This document shows positions 38,748 through 46,973 of a DNA stretch of 64,000 bases, piece by piece. Position numbers and translations under genes: made by a program. The DNA is from Bacillus nitratireducens (GTDB lineage Bacteria; Bacillota; Bacilli; Bacillales; Bacillaceae_G): assembly GCF_001884135.1 (NCBI RefSeq), contig NZ_MAOC01000077.1, forward strand, positions 62,001 through 126,000, read 5' to 3'. The notes below the pieces were generated by a model, which saw nothing but the letters and a program-made list of their open reading frames with translations, did no database searches and was not told the DNA's origin. Position 1 is the first letter of the stretch, and every line of letters begins with the position of its first letter.

Positions 38748-39317
38748 CTAGACGGATTGTTCTACTTTTTTATCTTTCTTTTCTCCGTCGATGCTACGAA
38801 TAGCGCCAAAAATAGAAATCGCGGAATAGCCAAGTAAAAAGACTCCTGGAATAATAAGCAGTAATGCTGATCCCGCTTTTGAACTCGCATAATTCAGTCC
38901 ATAACCAAGGTATGGAACTGTAATATCTGCATATTTTCCGACTACATTCTCTGCAAGTACTGGTGCTAAATCTGGTCCATTGTTGTTATCCCCTTTTGTT
39001 TCATACATTACTTTTCCGTTTATATCTTTCACACCGATAATACGGTGAGTGACAATTTTGTTATCTTTCTCTTTAAACGTAATAACATCACCTTTTTGAT
39101 ATTTAGAACCATCTTTCGTTGGCTCTATCGCAATGATTGACCCTGTCAAAAATGTTGGTTCCATCGACCCTGAAAGAACGCTCTTAAATTGATATCCCAT
39201 CACTGTTGGATCACCACCACTCGCTTTTGAAGAAATAACTACAAAAGCTAAACAAACCATTACCGCAAATAAAACAAATGAGATAACGTTGCTAATCACT
39301 TTCCAAATTAATTTCAT
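38748..39317 (-). CDS. sipW: ER-type signal peptidase I SipW
   Basis: Membrane peptidase that processes TasA and CalY precursors. The 189-residue protein has an N-terminal membrane helix, the catalytic Ser in SVLSGSMEPTF, and a His (not Lys) in the second motif, DNKIVTHRIIGV, which marks the eukaryote/archaea-like ER class; a C-terminal membrane helix (about 150-172) follows. Two adjacent ATGs (39320 and 39317) follow GGGAGAG; I used the second. It heads the sipW-tasA operon behind a SinR-like operator. Confidence 0.94.
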   Translation of the reverse strand: MKLIWKVISNVISFVLFAVMVCLAFVVISSKASGGDPTVMGYQFKSVLSGSMEPTFLTGSIIAIEPTKDGSKYQKGDVITFKEKDNKIVTHRIIGVKDINGKVMYETKGDNNNGPDLAPVLAENVVGKYADITVPYLGYGLNYASSKAGSALLLIIPGVFLLGYSAISIFGAIRSIDGEKKDKKVEQSV

Positions 39318-39373
39318 CATCTCTCTCCCTCTCCGGTGTTTTATATTATTTGAAGTATGCAATATCCACCTTC

Positions 39374-39389
39374 GTTCTCTAGCAAGAAC
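39374..39389. promoter_or_regulatory. Candidate SinR operator before sipW-tasA
   Basis: GTTCTCTAGCAAGAAC, a 16 bp site close to the GTTCTCT boxes of the B. subtilis eps and tapA promoters. A TATATT -10-like box lies just upstream on the minus strand (about 39402-39407). Confidence 0.75.
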
Positions 39390-39472
39390 ACAACTAAATA
39401 ATATAACGAACGGTAGAGGAATGCAATAAGAAAATTTACAATTATTAGTTATCTTCAAGAGGTATATTAACG

Positions 39473-39508
39473 CAAAAAAGACCGTGACAAAATCTCATCA
39501 CAGTCTCC
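39473..39508 (-). terminator. Terminator after the D,D-carboxypeptidase gene
   Basis: AGAC-GTGA / TCA-CAC-GTCT interrupted stem with an A6 tract (T6 on the minus strand) at 39474-39479. Confidence 0.65.
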
Positions 39509-39519
39509 ATATTAGCTAT

Positions 39520-40806
39520 TTACTTCTCTTCTGATTTCATGCCTTGGTTATTTCGGCGCAGCACTACATATAAAATCGCTCCAAATAATACAATCGCACC
39601 TATCCCAACACTTATCACTTTCACATTTGATTCCTTTACTTCAGGTTCAACTGTATCTTTTTTAGGCATTGCAAAAGTAACATCTTCTTTTGAAAGAACA
39701 TTTATAGTCGCAATCGTTTGATTATTTTTTATAATATCTACCGCACCAACTACTTCACCGCGATGAATTCCTTTTTGGTACAAAGATTCTTTATCCACTG
39801 AATTAACCCGAAAAGCCGTTTTTACATTTTTCCCTTCATCTTTCTTTAACATAAGCTCAGCACTTTTTTCGAGCTCAGAATCAACATCTTTATTTAAATA
39901 CGTTGTCTTTTGATGCCAACTATGTTTATCTAGTACAGTTTGCTTCGTAAATTGCCCAAAAGAATATTCCGCCATCTGCTTCAAATCTTCATAAATTTCA
40001 GGTCTTTGAGAAGCCATTACTACATTTATAATACGATTACCATCCTTCTCATTTAATAAAACGAGCGTATTGCGCGCTTCATTCGTAAATCCTGTCTTAC
40101 CACCCATGCTATATGGATTTTCAAAATAAGTAGACTTATTAAAAATAGACACTGTTTGTGTAGATGTCGTAACCGTCGTTCTTTTCGTATTCATCGCTTG
40201 TAAAATTTCGGGATACTTTTGTACACCTCTCGTAATCATTGCCATATCATACGGCGTCGTATAATGATTTGGATCATGCAATCCATTCGGCGTTACAAAA
40301 TGGCTATCTTTAGCCCCTAATTGCTTCGCCTTTTCATTCATCATATTGGCGAAATTTTCAACACTTCCTCCAATACGCTCCGCAATCGCATACGACACAT
40401 CATTTGCACTCAGCACCATTAAAATCATAAGTGCGGTATTTCTATTAATAGTCTCACCAGGTTGAAACTCAATTTGATAATTACTCTTCTCTTGATCTAA
40501 TGCTAATTGTGAAAACGTAAATTGATCCTCTGGCTTCGTATGCTCCATCAGTAAAATCGCCGTTAACACTTTTGTCATACTAGCAGGAAACGCACGATGA
40601 TGTGCATTTTTGTCGTACAACACATCTCCTGTTTTTGCATCAATCGTAGTCGCAAACTGACTAAAAACATTCGGCCCTTCCGCAGGCGGCGGTGCCACTT
40701 GCTCCGGATTTACCCCAATATTCGTCTCAGCATATAACGTCATAGGCGTCAAAAAAAATAAACAAATAACCGTAACAAAAACCGAAATTTTCTTAAAATT
40801 TACCAT
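39520..40806 (-). CDS. D-alanyl-D-alanine carboxypeptidase (low-molecular-weight PBP, DacF/DacA-like)
   Basis: It trims the terminal D-Ala of peptidoglycan stem peptides. The 428-residue protein has a signal peptide (about 1-26), active-site Ser76 in SMTK, the SxN motif SAND near residue 134 and KTGFT near 236. A C-terminal PBP5-type beta domain follows, then a membrane helix (about 395-415) and a charged tail. It is a single-gene unit with ATG at 40806. Which Bacillus paralogue it matches best is not certain. Confidence 0.92.
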   Translation of the reverse strand: MVNFKKISVFVTVICLFFLTPMTLYAETNIGVNPEQVAPPPAEGPNVFSQFATTIDAKTGDVLYDKNAHHRAFPASMTKVLTAILLMEHTKPEDQFTFSQLALDQEKSNYQIEFQPGETINRNTALMILMVLSANDVSYAIAERIGGSVENFANMMNEKAKQLGAKDSHFVTPNGLHDPNHYTTPYDMAMITRGVQKYPEILQAMNTKRTTVTTSTQTVSIFNKSTYFENPYSMGGKTGFTNEARNTLVLLNEKDGNRIINVVMASQRPEIYEDLKQMAEYSFGQFTKQTVLDKHSWHQKTTYLNKDVDSELEKSAELMLKKDEGKNVKTAFRVNSVDKESLYQKGIHRGEVVGAVDIIKNNQTIATINVLSKEDVTFAMPKKDTVEPEVKESNVKVISVGIGAIVLFGAILYVVLRRNNQGMKSEEK

Positions 40807-40966
40807 ATGACTCTCCCTTTTCCCTTTACTTTCACATTCTATAAAATAACTCTACCAATCTTCTCTTTGTAAAATTTGTATTAAATTGGAAGAATATTCA
40901 CTATTTTTTACTATATCATACCTTTACGATGAAGAACATAAATATACAATAAAAAATAAGAAGGAA

Positions 40967-41194
40967 TTACTCTTTCTTATCCTTCTCATCAATCAACGAA
41001 TCTATTAACTTTTGCCCAGCCTCCTCGGCTGTAATCTCATCCGTCATCCCCATAAACGACCAACCTTTAGAATCGACCCACTCAACAAACTCTTGCAAAA
41101 ACTCATCATGCGTCACATCCACATCAAGAATCGATCCATTAATCGAAATCGTTCTATTTCTAGACACACGCATCTTGAACGTTTTTCTTACCAT
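40967..41194 (-). CDS. Small conserved protein of unknown function
   Basis: A 75-residue acidic protein: beta-like N terminus (RVSRNRTISINGSILDVDVTH), a helix with FLQEFVEWVDSKGWSFMG, and an acidic C terminus ending DEKDKKE. There is no signal or membrane segment. The ATG at 41194 has an AGGGAGAAT ribosome binding site. I do not recognise the family. Confidence 0.7.
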   Translation of the reverse strand: MVRKTFKMRVSRNRTISINGSILDVDVTHDEFLQEFVEWVDSKGWSFMGMTDEITAEEAGQKLIDSLIDEKDKKE

Positions 41195-41475
41195 TACAAT
41201 AATTCTCCCTCTACTCCTGAATATTTATAAATATCTTGTACTTCATTTATACATGATTTCTTGAAAATTGTAAAAAGGATATATTGGCCAATTTGTATAT
41301 TTAAAATGAAAATCTCTTATTATATAACCCTCACACTACATTCATTTGATCATAAATTGCATAATACATCCATATAAAAAACAAAACAACTTACATTTTA
41401 TCACTTCAAATACAAATGACTTTAGTACAATAAAATAGAATATACTAGAAAAAACTGAAAATGAGGAGGAACTCC

Positions 41476-41691
41476 ATGGCGCGTTGCACGTATTGTAAAA
41501 CGAAGTGGAAAGTAAAAGATGTATGGTCACTCCTCATAGCATTTGAAAAAGATTGTCCGTATTGTTTCGGAAGACAATATATGTCTAATGATACCTTTCA
41601 TCATGCTAACGCCGCTTTACCTTTGCTATTCTTATGTCCTTTACTTGTTGATCTAAGTGACGAAAATCCTTTAGATAAATATCGAAAATAG
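41476..41691 (+). CDS. Small CXXC-20-CXXC zinc-ribbon-like protein
   Basis: A 71-residue protein with CTYC and CPYC spaced by 20 residues near the N terminus, the pattern of the small cxxc_20_cxxc family of Firmicutes, followed by a hydrophobic stretch (ALPLLFLCPLLVDL) that may contact the membrane. I start at ATG 41476 behind GAGGAGGAA; an ATG at 41461 lies at the site itself. It is probably metal binding; the role is unknown. Confidence 0.72.
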   Translation: MARCTYCKTKWKVKDVWSLLIAFEKDCPYCFGRQYMSNDTFHHANAALPLLFLCPLLVDLSDENPLDKYRK

Positions 41692-41884
41692 TATAACCGC
41701 TACATTCAAAACCTACCTTCTATTCAGTTCTCTCCTTATTAATTCTCCCTTTATCCACTACTAGTATACTTGCACATGCTCCCTCTTTAAAAACTTACTA
41801 TAAAAATATTGTAAAATTTCAGTTAATTATATATAATTGCTTTAGCATAATGATTAAAGATGCTACTACATAAGCATTTTTAAA

Positions 41885-41957
41885 GATCCCGTAGCTCAGC
41901 AGGGAGAGCGCCACCTTGACAGGGTGGAGGTCGTGAGTTCGAACCTCTCCGGGGTCA
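41885..41957 (+). tRNA. tRNA-Val (anticodon GAC)
   Basis: A 73 nt cloverleaf: acceptor GATCCCG / CGGGGTC (one G-T pair), D stem GCTC/GAGC, anticodon stem CCACC/GGTGG with loop TTGACAG (anticodon GAC), T arm GTGAG-TTCGAAC-CTCTC (one T-T mismatch) and discriminator A. CCA is not encoded. It is the integration site of the adjacent island. Confidence 0.93.
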
Positions 41958-42011
41958 TACAGTCAGAAACCGTATCAAATTAACGTTTGATGCGGTTTTT
42001 ATTTATTTAAA
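41887..42011 (+). repeat. Left attachment-site repeat of the genomic island
   Basis: This 125 bp stretch, from tRNA nucleotide 3 through the downstream terminator, recurs at 62365-62490 with only four differences (three substitutions and one inserted T). It is in direct orientation and brackets the island. Confidence 0.9.
41967..42000 (+). terminator. Terminator after tRNA-Val, also in the duplicate copy
   Basis: AAACCGTATCAAA / TTTGATGCGGTTT stem and T5. The same structure occurs at 62443-62476. It separates the tRNA from the convergent integrase gene. Confidence 0.85.
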
Positions 42012-42031
42012 ACCGTATCTAAACGAGTCAG

Positions 42032-42050
42032 TGGTCACAGAATTGGTCAC
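42032..42050. promoter_or_regulatory. Candidate integrase arm-binding repeats, left end
   Basis: TGGTCAC at 42032-42038 and 42044-42050 in direct orientation, 12 bp apart, between the attachment repeat and the integrase stop codon. Matching pairs lie at the right end of the island. Confidence 0.6.
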
Positions 42051-42055
42051 ATTCC

Positions 42056-43168
42056 CTACAAAATCTCTTCTATTTTGTTAACCGCATCCTCTTGCATCGT
42101 TGGCAGCACATGAGAATAAGTGTCTAATGTGATTTTAATGTTACTATGTCCTAATCTCTCAGAAATCACCTTCACATTCACACCTTTAGCCAATAACAAA
42201 GTAGCATGTGTATGACGTAAATCATGAAAGCGAATCTTTGGTACAGCTGCTTTCTTAATCAAAACGTTTATACTCCTTCTAACATTAGCAGGATTAATTG
42301 GTGTTCCAGAAGGAGTACACATCACCAAGCCATTGTCTTGGTATTCTTCACCTTGACTCAGTTTCTCTTTTAATACGACTGCTCTATGCTTCTTTAGCTT
42401 TGCTATTGTTGATGCAGGTAGTAGTATTTTCCTTAAACTTGATTTTGTCTTTCCTCCAAGCAAAAATGTTTTCCCATCATGACTTAACGTTTGGCTAATA
42501 GTTAAATGCCCCTTTTCTAAATCAACATCTTTCCATCGCAAACCTAGTAATTCACCCTGTCTCATCCCAGTTACAAGAGCCATATGAAAAACAATAGAAT
42601 ACCTGCTCTCCTTCGCAGCTTTTAAGAACAGCTGTACTTCCTGTTCGTTCCACACCGTTAATTCTTCTTTATCAACTTTAGGCAACTTGGTTTTCACTGC
42701 GACATTTTTGCTAATTAACTCCAAATCTATTGCATGTTCAAGAGAGTTCCGAATGACTTTGATTATCTTCTCGATTGTTCCTCGCTTTAAACCTTCGTCT
42801 CGCAGCGAATTGACGTAGTTTTGCATATGCAACGATGTTAACTTAGCTAATTTGATATTACCTAAAGAAGGGATGATACGACTGTTTAAGTAACCTTTCA
42901 GTACCTTCGCTGTTTGAATACCGACACTGTGCTTCTTTGTATTAAACCAACTCTCAAGATACTCACCATAAAGTAACTTACTAGGTTCTACATATACCCC
43001 AGTATGAACTTCTGAAAGTATCATTGTTAAAGCATTTTCTGCTTCTTTTTTAGTAATGAATCCCCTCTTCTTCTTTTGCTTTCTTTTACCTGTTAGTGGG
43101 TCAATACCGATATCTATAATATAAAAATACTTTCCTGTTTTCTTATCTTTTTTGACGCTTCCTTTCAT
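42056..43168 (-). CDS. int: Tyrosine site-specific integrase (phage/ICE type)
   Basis: A 370-residue recombinase likely to integrate and excise the island at tRNA-Val. It has an N-terminal arm-DNA-binding domain (GKYFYIIDIGIDPLTGKRKQ), a SAM-like core-binding domain (about 60-160) and the catalytic domain with Arg in TGMRQGELLGLRW, HDLRHTHATLL and the Tyr in ITLDTYSHVL. The gene points toward the tRNA and ends 99 bp from it. All catalytic residues are present. Its C-terminal third is duplicated in the broken copy at 62.5 kb. Confidence 0.95.
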   Translation of the reverse strand: MKGSVKKDKKTGKYFYIIDIGIDPLTGKRKQKKKRGFITKKEAENALTMILSEVHTGVYVEPSKLLYGEYLESWFNTKKHSVGIQTAKVLKGYLNSRIIPSLGNIKLAKLTSLHMQNYVNSLRDEGLKRGTIEKIIKVIRNSLEHAIDLELISKNVAVKTKLPKVDKEELTVWNEQEVQLFLKAAKESRYSIVFHMALVTGMRQGELLGLRWKDVDLEKGHLTISQTLSHDGKTFLLGGKTKSSLRKILLPASTIAKLKKHRAVVLKEKLSQGEEYQDNGLVMCTPSGTPINPANVRRSINVLIKKAAVPKIRFHDLRHTHATLLLAKGVNVKVISERLGHSNIKITLDTYSHVLPTMQEDAVNKIEEIL

Positions 43169-43317
43169 TGTTAAGAGCCTCCTTGGAGTCCTTAACTGTA
43201 CTGTATATGGTAATTTTATTATAGCGGATAATCTTGGTATTTATAGGCTATAATTTTGCTCCATATTAGTATAAAGAAAACTGAACTTTATTTGCACATG
43301 TTCTCCAAAGAGTTAAA

Positions 43318-43554
43318 ATGGAAGGTTTCCGATTACAATGTTTATGTAGATATCACCGACAAGCATACCTAACTACATCATTTCGCCATACAGGTGCTTT
43401 GTTTTATATTACGAATGAGGGAGACCCCTTCTCACTTCAGAAGATATTAGGGCATACTGATATGTCTATGGTAAGGAAGTATATTCAGATGACAGATGCT
43501 GATGTAAAGAAACACCATAATTTTTCCTCATCCTTAAATCGATTTTTCAATTAG
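43318..43554 (+). pseudogene. C-terminal fragment of a second, different tyrosine recombinase
   Basis: An open frame of 78 codons whose middle reads FRHTGALFYITNEGDPFSLQKILGHTDMSMVRKYI, that is, FRHTGA (HxxRH box), GDPFSLQKILGHTD and the Tyr region VRKYI. This is the tail of an XerC/D-like integrase of a different subfamily from the main integrase. Everything upstream of the His-Arg box is missing. It is a relic of an earlier insertion. Confidence 0.8.
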
Positions 43555-43984
43555 AAGTTGTAAAGTACACACTTGACTAATTAGAACATACTTTAATAGT
43601 CAAAACGAGACCATGAGTTTCAATTCTACTTATGGTCTCATCTTATCCATTTCAGTCTATTTCTCATATCTGTTGCTTTAAATTCATCTTGAACAGCGTT
43701 TTCTTTATTAAAAATCTATAGTACTTTTTATTATCGGCGCTTTTCTTTTCATTATCATAGTAACTTCATATAAGCATTGGCATGTACAAAGAATAAACAC
43801 CCTCCATAACCTCTCAAGGAGGTTATGCTGATTTTACAATTATTGTTTAACTGTTTTCCAATCATTTCAGCTAGACTTTCACATTCAGTTACCTTTAAAA
43901 CATTAAGTTTTATTCTAACCCAAATTAACTAACCAAAGAAAAAATGCTCACAATACTTACATTGAATAAGTATCGAGAGCATTT
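43555..43984. other. Non-coding stretch with a 9 bp hairpin
   Basis: No supportable gene. A perfect inverted repeat CATAACCTC / GAGGTTATG lies at 43805-43813 and 43819-43827 with a 5 nt loop. A long interrupted stem (AAAAATGCTC...GAGCATTTTT with inner ATACTTA/TAAGTAT, 43941-43985) is the terminator for the DUF3990 pair. Confidence 0.6.
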
Positions 43985-44266
43985 TTAATGATGTCTAATG
44001 GATTTTAAATCTTGCTCGTATTTATAAAAAATTTCTTGCGCCCAGAATTCTGAACCCATATGTTGTGCCCACTCAATGTCACTGTCAATTTTCTCTTGAA
44101 CCTCTGGCAAGTAAACCACGTGTATCGCTTCCGAACTTGAGACCCCATATTCTTCTTCAAGAACCCTAGCTATACGTCTCTTAAACCGAGGAAATCCCTG
44201 TTTTTCTTGCTCTTTAATATCACTGATTAATCGTTTTTTGTTTAGAGTACTCATTACTTCTCTCAC
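43985..44266 (-). CDS. Small partner protein of the DUF3990 gene (possible antitoxin)
   Basis: Up to 93 residues, highly charged and helical (KRLISDIKEQEKQGFPRFKRRIARVLEEEYG). It has two possible starts: GTG at 44266 behind AAGGTGGTG, or ATG at 44254 behind GAGAG. Both lie inside the upstream DUF3990 gene, so the genes overlap by 35-47 bp and are probably translated together. Toxin-antitoxin pairing is inferred from size, overlap and the toxin-like partner; I do not recognise the family. Confidence 0.68.
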   Translation of the reverse strand: MREVMSTLNKKRLISDIKEQEKQGFPRFKRRIARVLEEEYGVSSSEAIHVVYLPEVQEKIDSDIEWAQHMGSEFWAQEIFYKYEQDLKSIRHH

Positions 44267-44780
44267 GAGCTTTCACCACCTTTTGGAGCTTTACAATATT
44301 GTATTCAAAGATTTTACTGTTGTGAACTGATAACTGGTCATAAGTTGGATATTTCGCAATTTGTTCGTGAAATTCCTTCATATCCTCTCGTGATATTGAG
44401 GCATCATCCATTTGCTCAATTAAATCCTCTAGATATCCGTCAGCAACCCCACCAAATACATAGTCATAACTATGGGATTTAAATCTTTTGTGTGAGCGAT
44501 TATAGTAGATAAATTCTGCCCATTTTATGTCCATCTTATGAAAAATTTTCCCTTCAAAACTACTCCTTAGAGCACCAATGTCTACTTCATATACAAAAAC
44601 TATTGGTTCTCCCCTGAATTTTGAACGTTTTTCTGCGTGTTCACTTGCTTGTTCAAATTTAGTAGTCAAGTAAAATCCCTTGCCAAAATCAGTTTTTTGC
44701 TTACATTTACTTAATTGTACATCTTCAATAAGTGAATCATAATACTCAGAATTAGTACCATGATACATTATCTTACTCAT
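44220..44780 (-). CDS. DUF3990-family protein, ADP-ribosyltransferase-like toxin candidate
   Basis: About 186 residues from the ATG at 44780. The N terminus MYHGTNSEYYDSLIED and then DFGKGFYLTTKFEQASEHAEKR match the conserved pattern of DUF3990 (YHGT, DFGxGFYxT, QA..A), a family placed with the ADP-ribosyltransferase fold. The YHGT histidine and the FYLT segment would form the NAD pocket. The start is uncertain: ATGs at 44819, 44780 and 44768 all lack a strong ribosome binding site. It overlaps a small downstream gene and has one terminator. Confidence 0.75.
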   Translation of the reverse strand: MSKIMYHGTNSEYYDSLIEDVQLSKCKQKTDFGKGFYLTTKFEQASEHAEKRSKFRGEPIVFVYEVDIGALRSSFEGKIFHKMDIKWAEFIYYNRSHKRFKSHSYDYVFGGVADGYLEDLIEQMDDASISREDMKEFHEQIAKYPTYDQLSVHNSKIFEYNIVKLQKVVKARERSNEYSKQKTINQ

Positions 44781-44819
44781 TTGATTGAAACTTCTAGACA
44801 ATACAGCTGGATTGAGCAT

Positions 44820-45637
44820 CTACTTCATTCTTTCTGTTTTTATATAATTCTATTACTTATCCAAAACACAGTCAATATTTGTAATCGAACAAATTACTAT
44901 ATTGTTTCGTTAAGAATCGACAATATTACATTTGAACTCTAGAGCATCCTATTCATTTTTAAATACTCTATCGGTATTCATTTAAAAATCGCCTCACTTA
45001 GCACTAGCTGTAAGCACTGGGGACAAAAAGGGAAAAGACCTTTAGCCTATTGTCTCTTCTTTTTTCAAAATCCTTAAATATCTATAACAAATTCTAAACA
45101 TGATATCTTATCAACATGTCTTTTCTTAAACACTAAGTGGGATAGTACCCAATACTATTTGGTTGCAAGGAATATTCCCTTGTAAGAAGAAAGGTTTCTC
45201 GGGCTATTTATATGTCTTTTATCATCGAATAATTCCACATTTTTATCATCTGAGCTTAGCTCACTTAAAGAAATACCTGCTGGATAAAAGTTTTTCCGCC
45301 TTCATTAATTCCAAATATAACCATAAAAAAGCATTCTCAATCAATCATTCCATTTATATTTTCCGACAATTTATATCTTTTAACATGGTTTCTTCCGAAA
45401 CTGCCAGATGCTACAGTCTTTATTTCTTCTGTTTCTCCTCCTCACTTTAATAACTCGTGAGCAGACGCTTCATCACGACAAACTTTTGAGGATGTAAAGA
45501 TTATTATCTATAGCAGAACCTAAAAACAGTATCGAAATACACTTTTATTATTCGTAGACACCTAAACCTTATGGAAATTGCAATTTTTTCCCCTCTTTTC
45601 AAGCAACTAAAATACTTATACGTGGTTGTATAAATTT
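44820..45637. other. Long AT-rich stretch without a supportable gene
   Basis: About 820 bp. A 95-codon plus-strand frame (45163-45450) has no credible composition. On the minus strand a good GAGGAGG site at about 45436 is followed only by very short frames, including VIFGINEGGKT that stops soon after. The stretch looks like decayed coding DNA but cannot be assigned. Confidence 0.5.
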
Positions 45638-46204
45638 TCAAACTAAACTCCTTACTTCTTGTTCATTCTTCCTACGAATAAGCGTTCTTTTGTTTATACC
45701 CGTCATAGCTTCAACCTCTTTGTATGTATGCTCTTCCAGTAATTTCAAAGCATGTTCCACTTGTTGCCTAGAATGCTTTCTTGGTCGTCCTTCTCTGAAA
45801 TCCTTACGCTGCTTTGCAAGTGCCTTACCTTCCTGTGTACGCTCTACGATTAGGTTTCTTTCCATCTCAGCCACTGCAAGGAGAGTTTGCAGGAAGAATC
45901 GTCCCATTGTCGTGTTCTCCAACAGTCCCACATTCAGAACATGAACCTTCACACCCTTCTCAAAGAGACTCTCGATGATTTCAATACCTTCCTTCGTGTT
46001 ACGAGCAAGACGGTCTAGTTTTGTTACCACCAAAGTGTCGCCCTCTTGCAATTCTTGGAGCAGTTTTGTGAATTTTGGGCGGTCTGTCTTTATCCCAGTG
46101 AACTTCTCCTCGTAAATGACTTCGCAACCTTCTTTCTTCAATACCTCCGTTTGTACTGCTAGGTCTTGTGCTACTGTCGATACCCTTGCATAACCATATT
46201 TCAT
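45638..46204 (-). CDS. Serine recombinase of the resolvase/invertase family
   Basis: A 188-residue small serine recombinase. The catalytic Ser is in [11 protein letters not shown] (about residue 10), the arginine region is [13 protein letters not shown] (about 60-72), the E-helix follows, and a C-terminal helix-turn-helix ([18 protein letters not shown]) binds the site. The ATG at 46204 directly follows four TGTCAC-type repeats that look like a res site. Tn3-type resolvases and plasmid multimer resolvases are both possible. Confidence 0.92.
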   Translation of the reverse strand: MKYGYARVSTVAQDLAVQTEVLKKEGCEVIYEEKFTGIKTDRPKFTKLLQELQEGDTLVVTKLDRLARNTKEGIEIIESLFEKGVKVHVLNVGLLENTTMGRFFLQTLLAVAEMERNLIVERTQEGKALAKQRKDFREGRPRKHSRQQVEHALKLLEEHTYKEVEAMTGINKRTLIRRKNEQEVRSLV

Positions 46205-46225
46205 GTCATTTTCTCCTTCGATTTA

Positions 46226-46306
46226 TGTCACTATATTTCGTCACCAATCTACACCTTTATTTTACTGCATTAGATAATAAGTGACAATACTATTAAGTTT
46301 TGTCAC
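46226..46306. promoter_or_regulatory. Candidate res (recombination) site upstream of the resolvase
   Basis: TGTCAC occurs at 46226-46231 and 46301-46306, GTCAC at 46240-46244 and the inverse GTGACA at 46281-46286; AGTGACA and TGTCACT form an inverted pair. The arrangement right before the recombinase gene is that of resolvase subsites. Confidence 0.6.
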
Positions 46307-46418
46307 TCTTATAATATAGACTTTATATAATAGGTGCACTTTCTCTATCGAAAAAGTACGACTATAAAAAGAAAATATTATAAAATAGAATCATGATAAT
46401 GATAACAGGAGTGAAAAA

Positions 46419-46712
46419 GTGGAGATGCAAGAAGAGTGCAGAGGAATAAAAGAGTATGAGGACTTATATGGAATTACAAATACAGGTAAAATTATCACTC
46501 TAAGACAGCAAAGACCATTGACTAGATGTGGTGACGAATATGGATTCCATATCGTTAAATTAAACAAAAATGGCATATCTACAAACCATAATGTTTTTGA
46601 TTTATGGAAACAAACATTTCCAGAGTTGAAACACAGTGAATTTAAAGGAGCATTAAAAATTAAGTATGGTACTGGCTGCAAACTGATTAAAGGAAGCGGT
46701 ATTCATTTTTAA
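46419..46712 (+). CDS. NUMOD4-like protein, degenerate HNH homing endonuclease fragment
   Basis: A 97-residue protein starting at GTG behind AGGAG (7 nt). The first half, IKEYEDLYGITNTGKIITLR, matches the NUMOD4 DNA-binding motif, and DEYGFHIVKLNKNG with NVFDLWKQTFPE resembles the strand-helix that normally introduces an HNH_3 nuclease. The catalytic His-Asn-His residues are not evident, so it is probably a DNA-binding remnant or small regulator. Confidence 0.65.
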   Translation: MEMQEECRGIKEYEDLYGITNTGKIITLRQQRPLTRCGDEYGFHIVKLNKNGISTNHNVFDLWKQTFPELKHSEFKGALKIKYGTGCKLIKGSGIHF

Positions 46713-46730
46713 TTATAAGGAGGGATTAAT

Positions 46731-46973
46731 TTGGCAAAGCAACAATTTGTTAGAGAAAAAGTCTATAAGCCTGATAAAGAGGATTCTAGGACGATATCTT
46801 TCGTAGTAAATATCTATCAAGATAAAAATGATAAAGAAAAGATTTGGGTTGTATCGAAAGAAATTTTGAATCCTACAGAAATAAACAACCATGAGAATTC
46901 AGTTAATTACCATCCTATGATGTTTAGAAGATTAAAGGGGGTATTAATTAAAGAAGGTCGTTGGACTGAATAA
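46731..46973 (+). CDS. Small protein of unknown function, TTG start
   Basis: An 80-residue basic protein 18 bp after the NUMOD4-like gene, starting at TTG behind AAGGAGGG with good spacing. The sequence (FVREKVYKPDKEDSRTISFV, NIYQDKNDKEKIWVVSKEIL) looks like a small beta-rich fold. No family recognised. The ribosome binding site and operon-like spacing argue that it is expressed. Confidence 0.6.
   Translation: MAKQQFVREKVYKPDKEDSRTISFVVNIYQDKNDKEKIWVVSKEILNPTEINNHENSVNYHPMMFRRLKGVLIKEGRWTE

Noticed and set aside
45163-45450. Plus-strand frame of 95 codons in the long gap
   Set aside because: Composition is dominated by Ser, Phe, Tyr and His, there is no good ribosome binding site and no family resemblance.
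45200-45450. Minus-strand ATP-binding-like VIFGINEGGKT after a strong ribosome binding site
   Set aside because: The frame stops after about eighteen codons, and no continuation with ATPase motifs was found in other frames.
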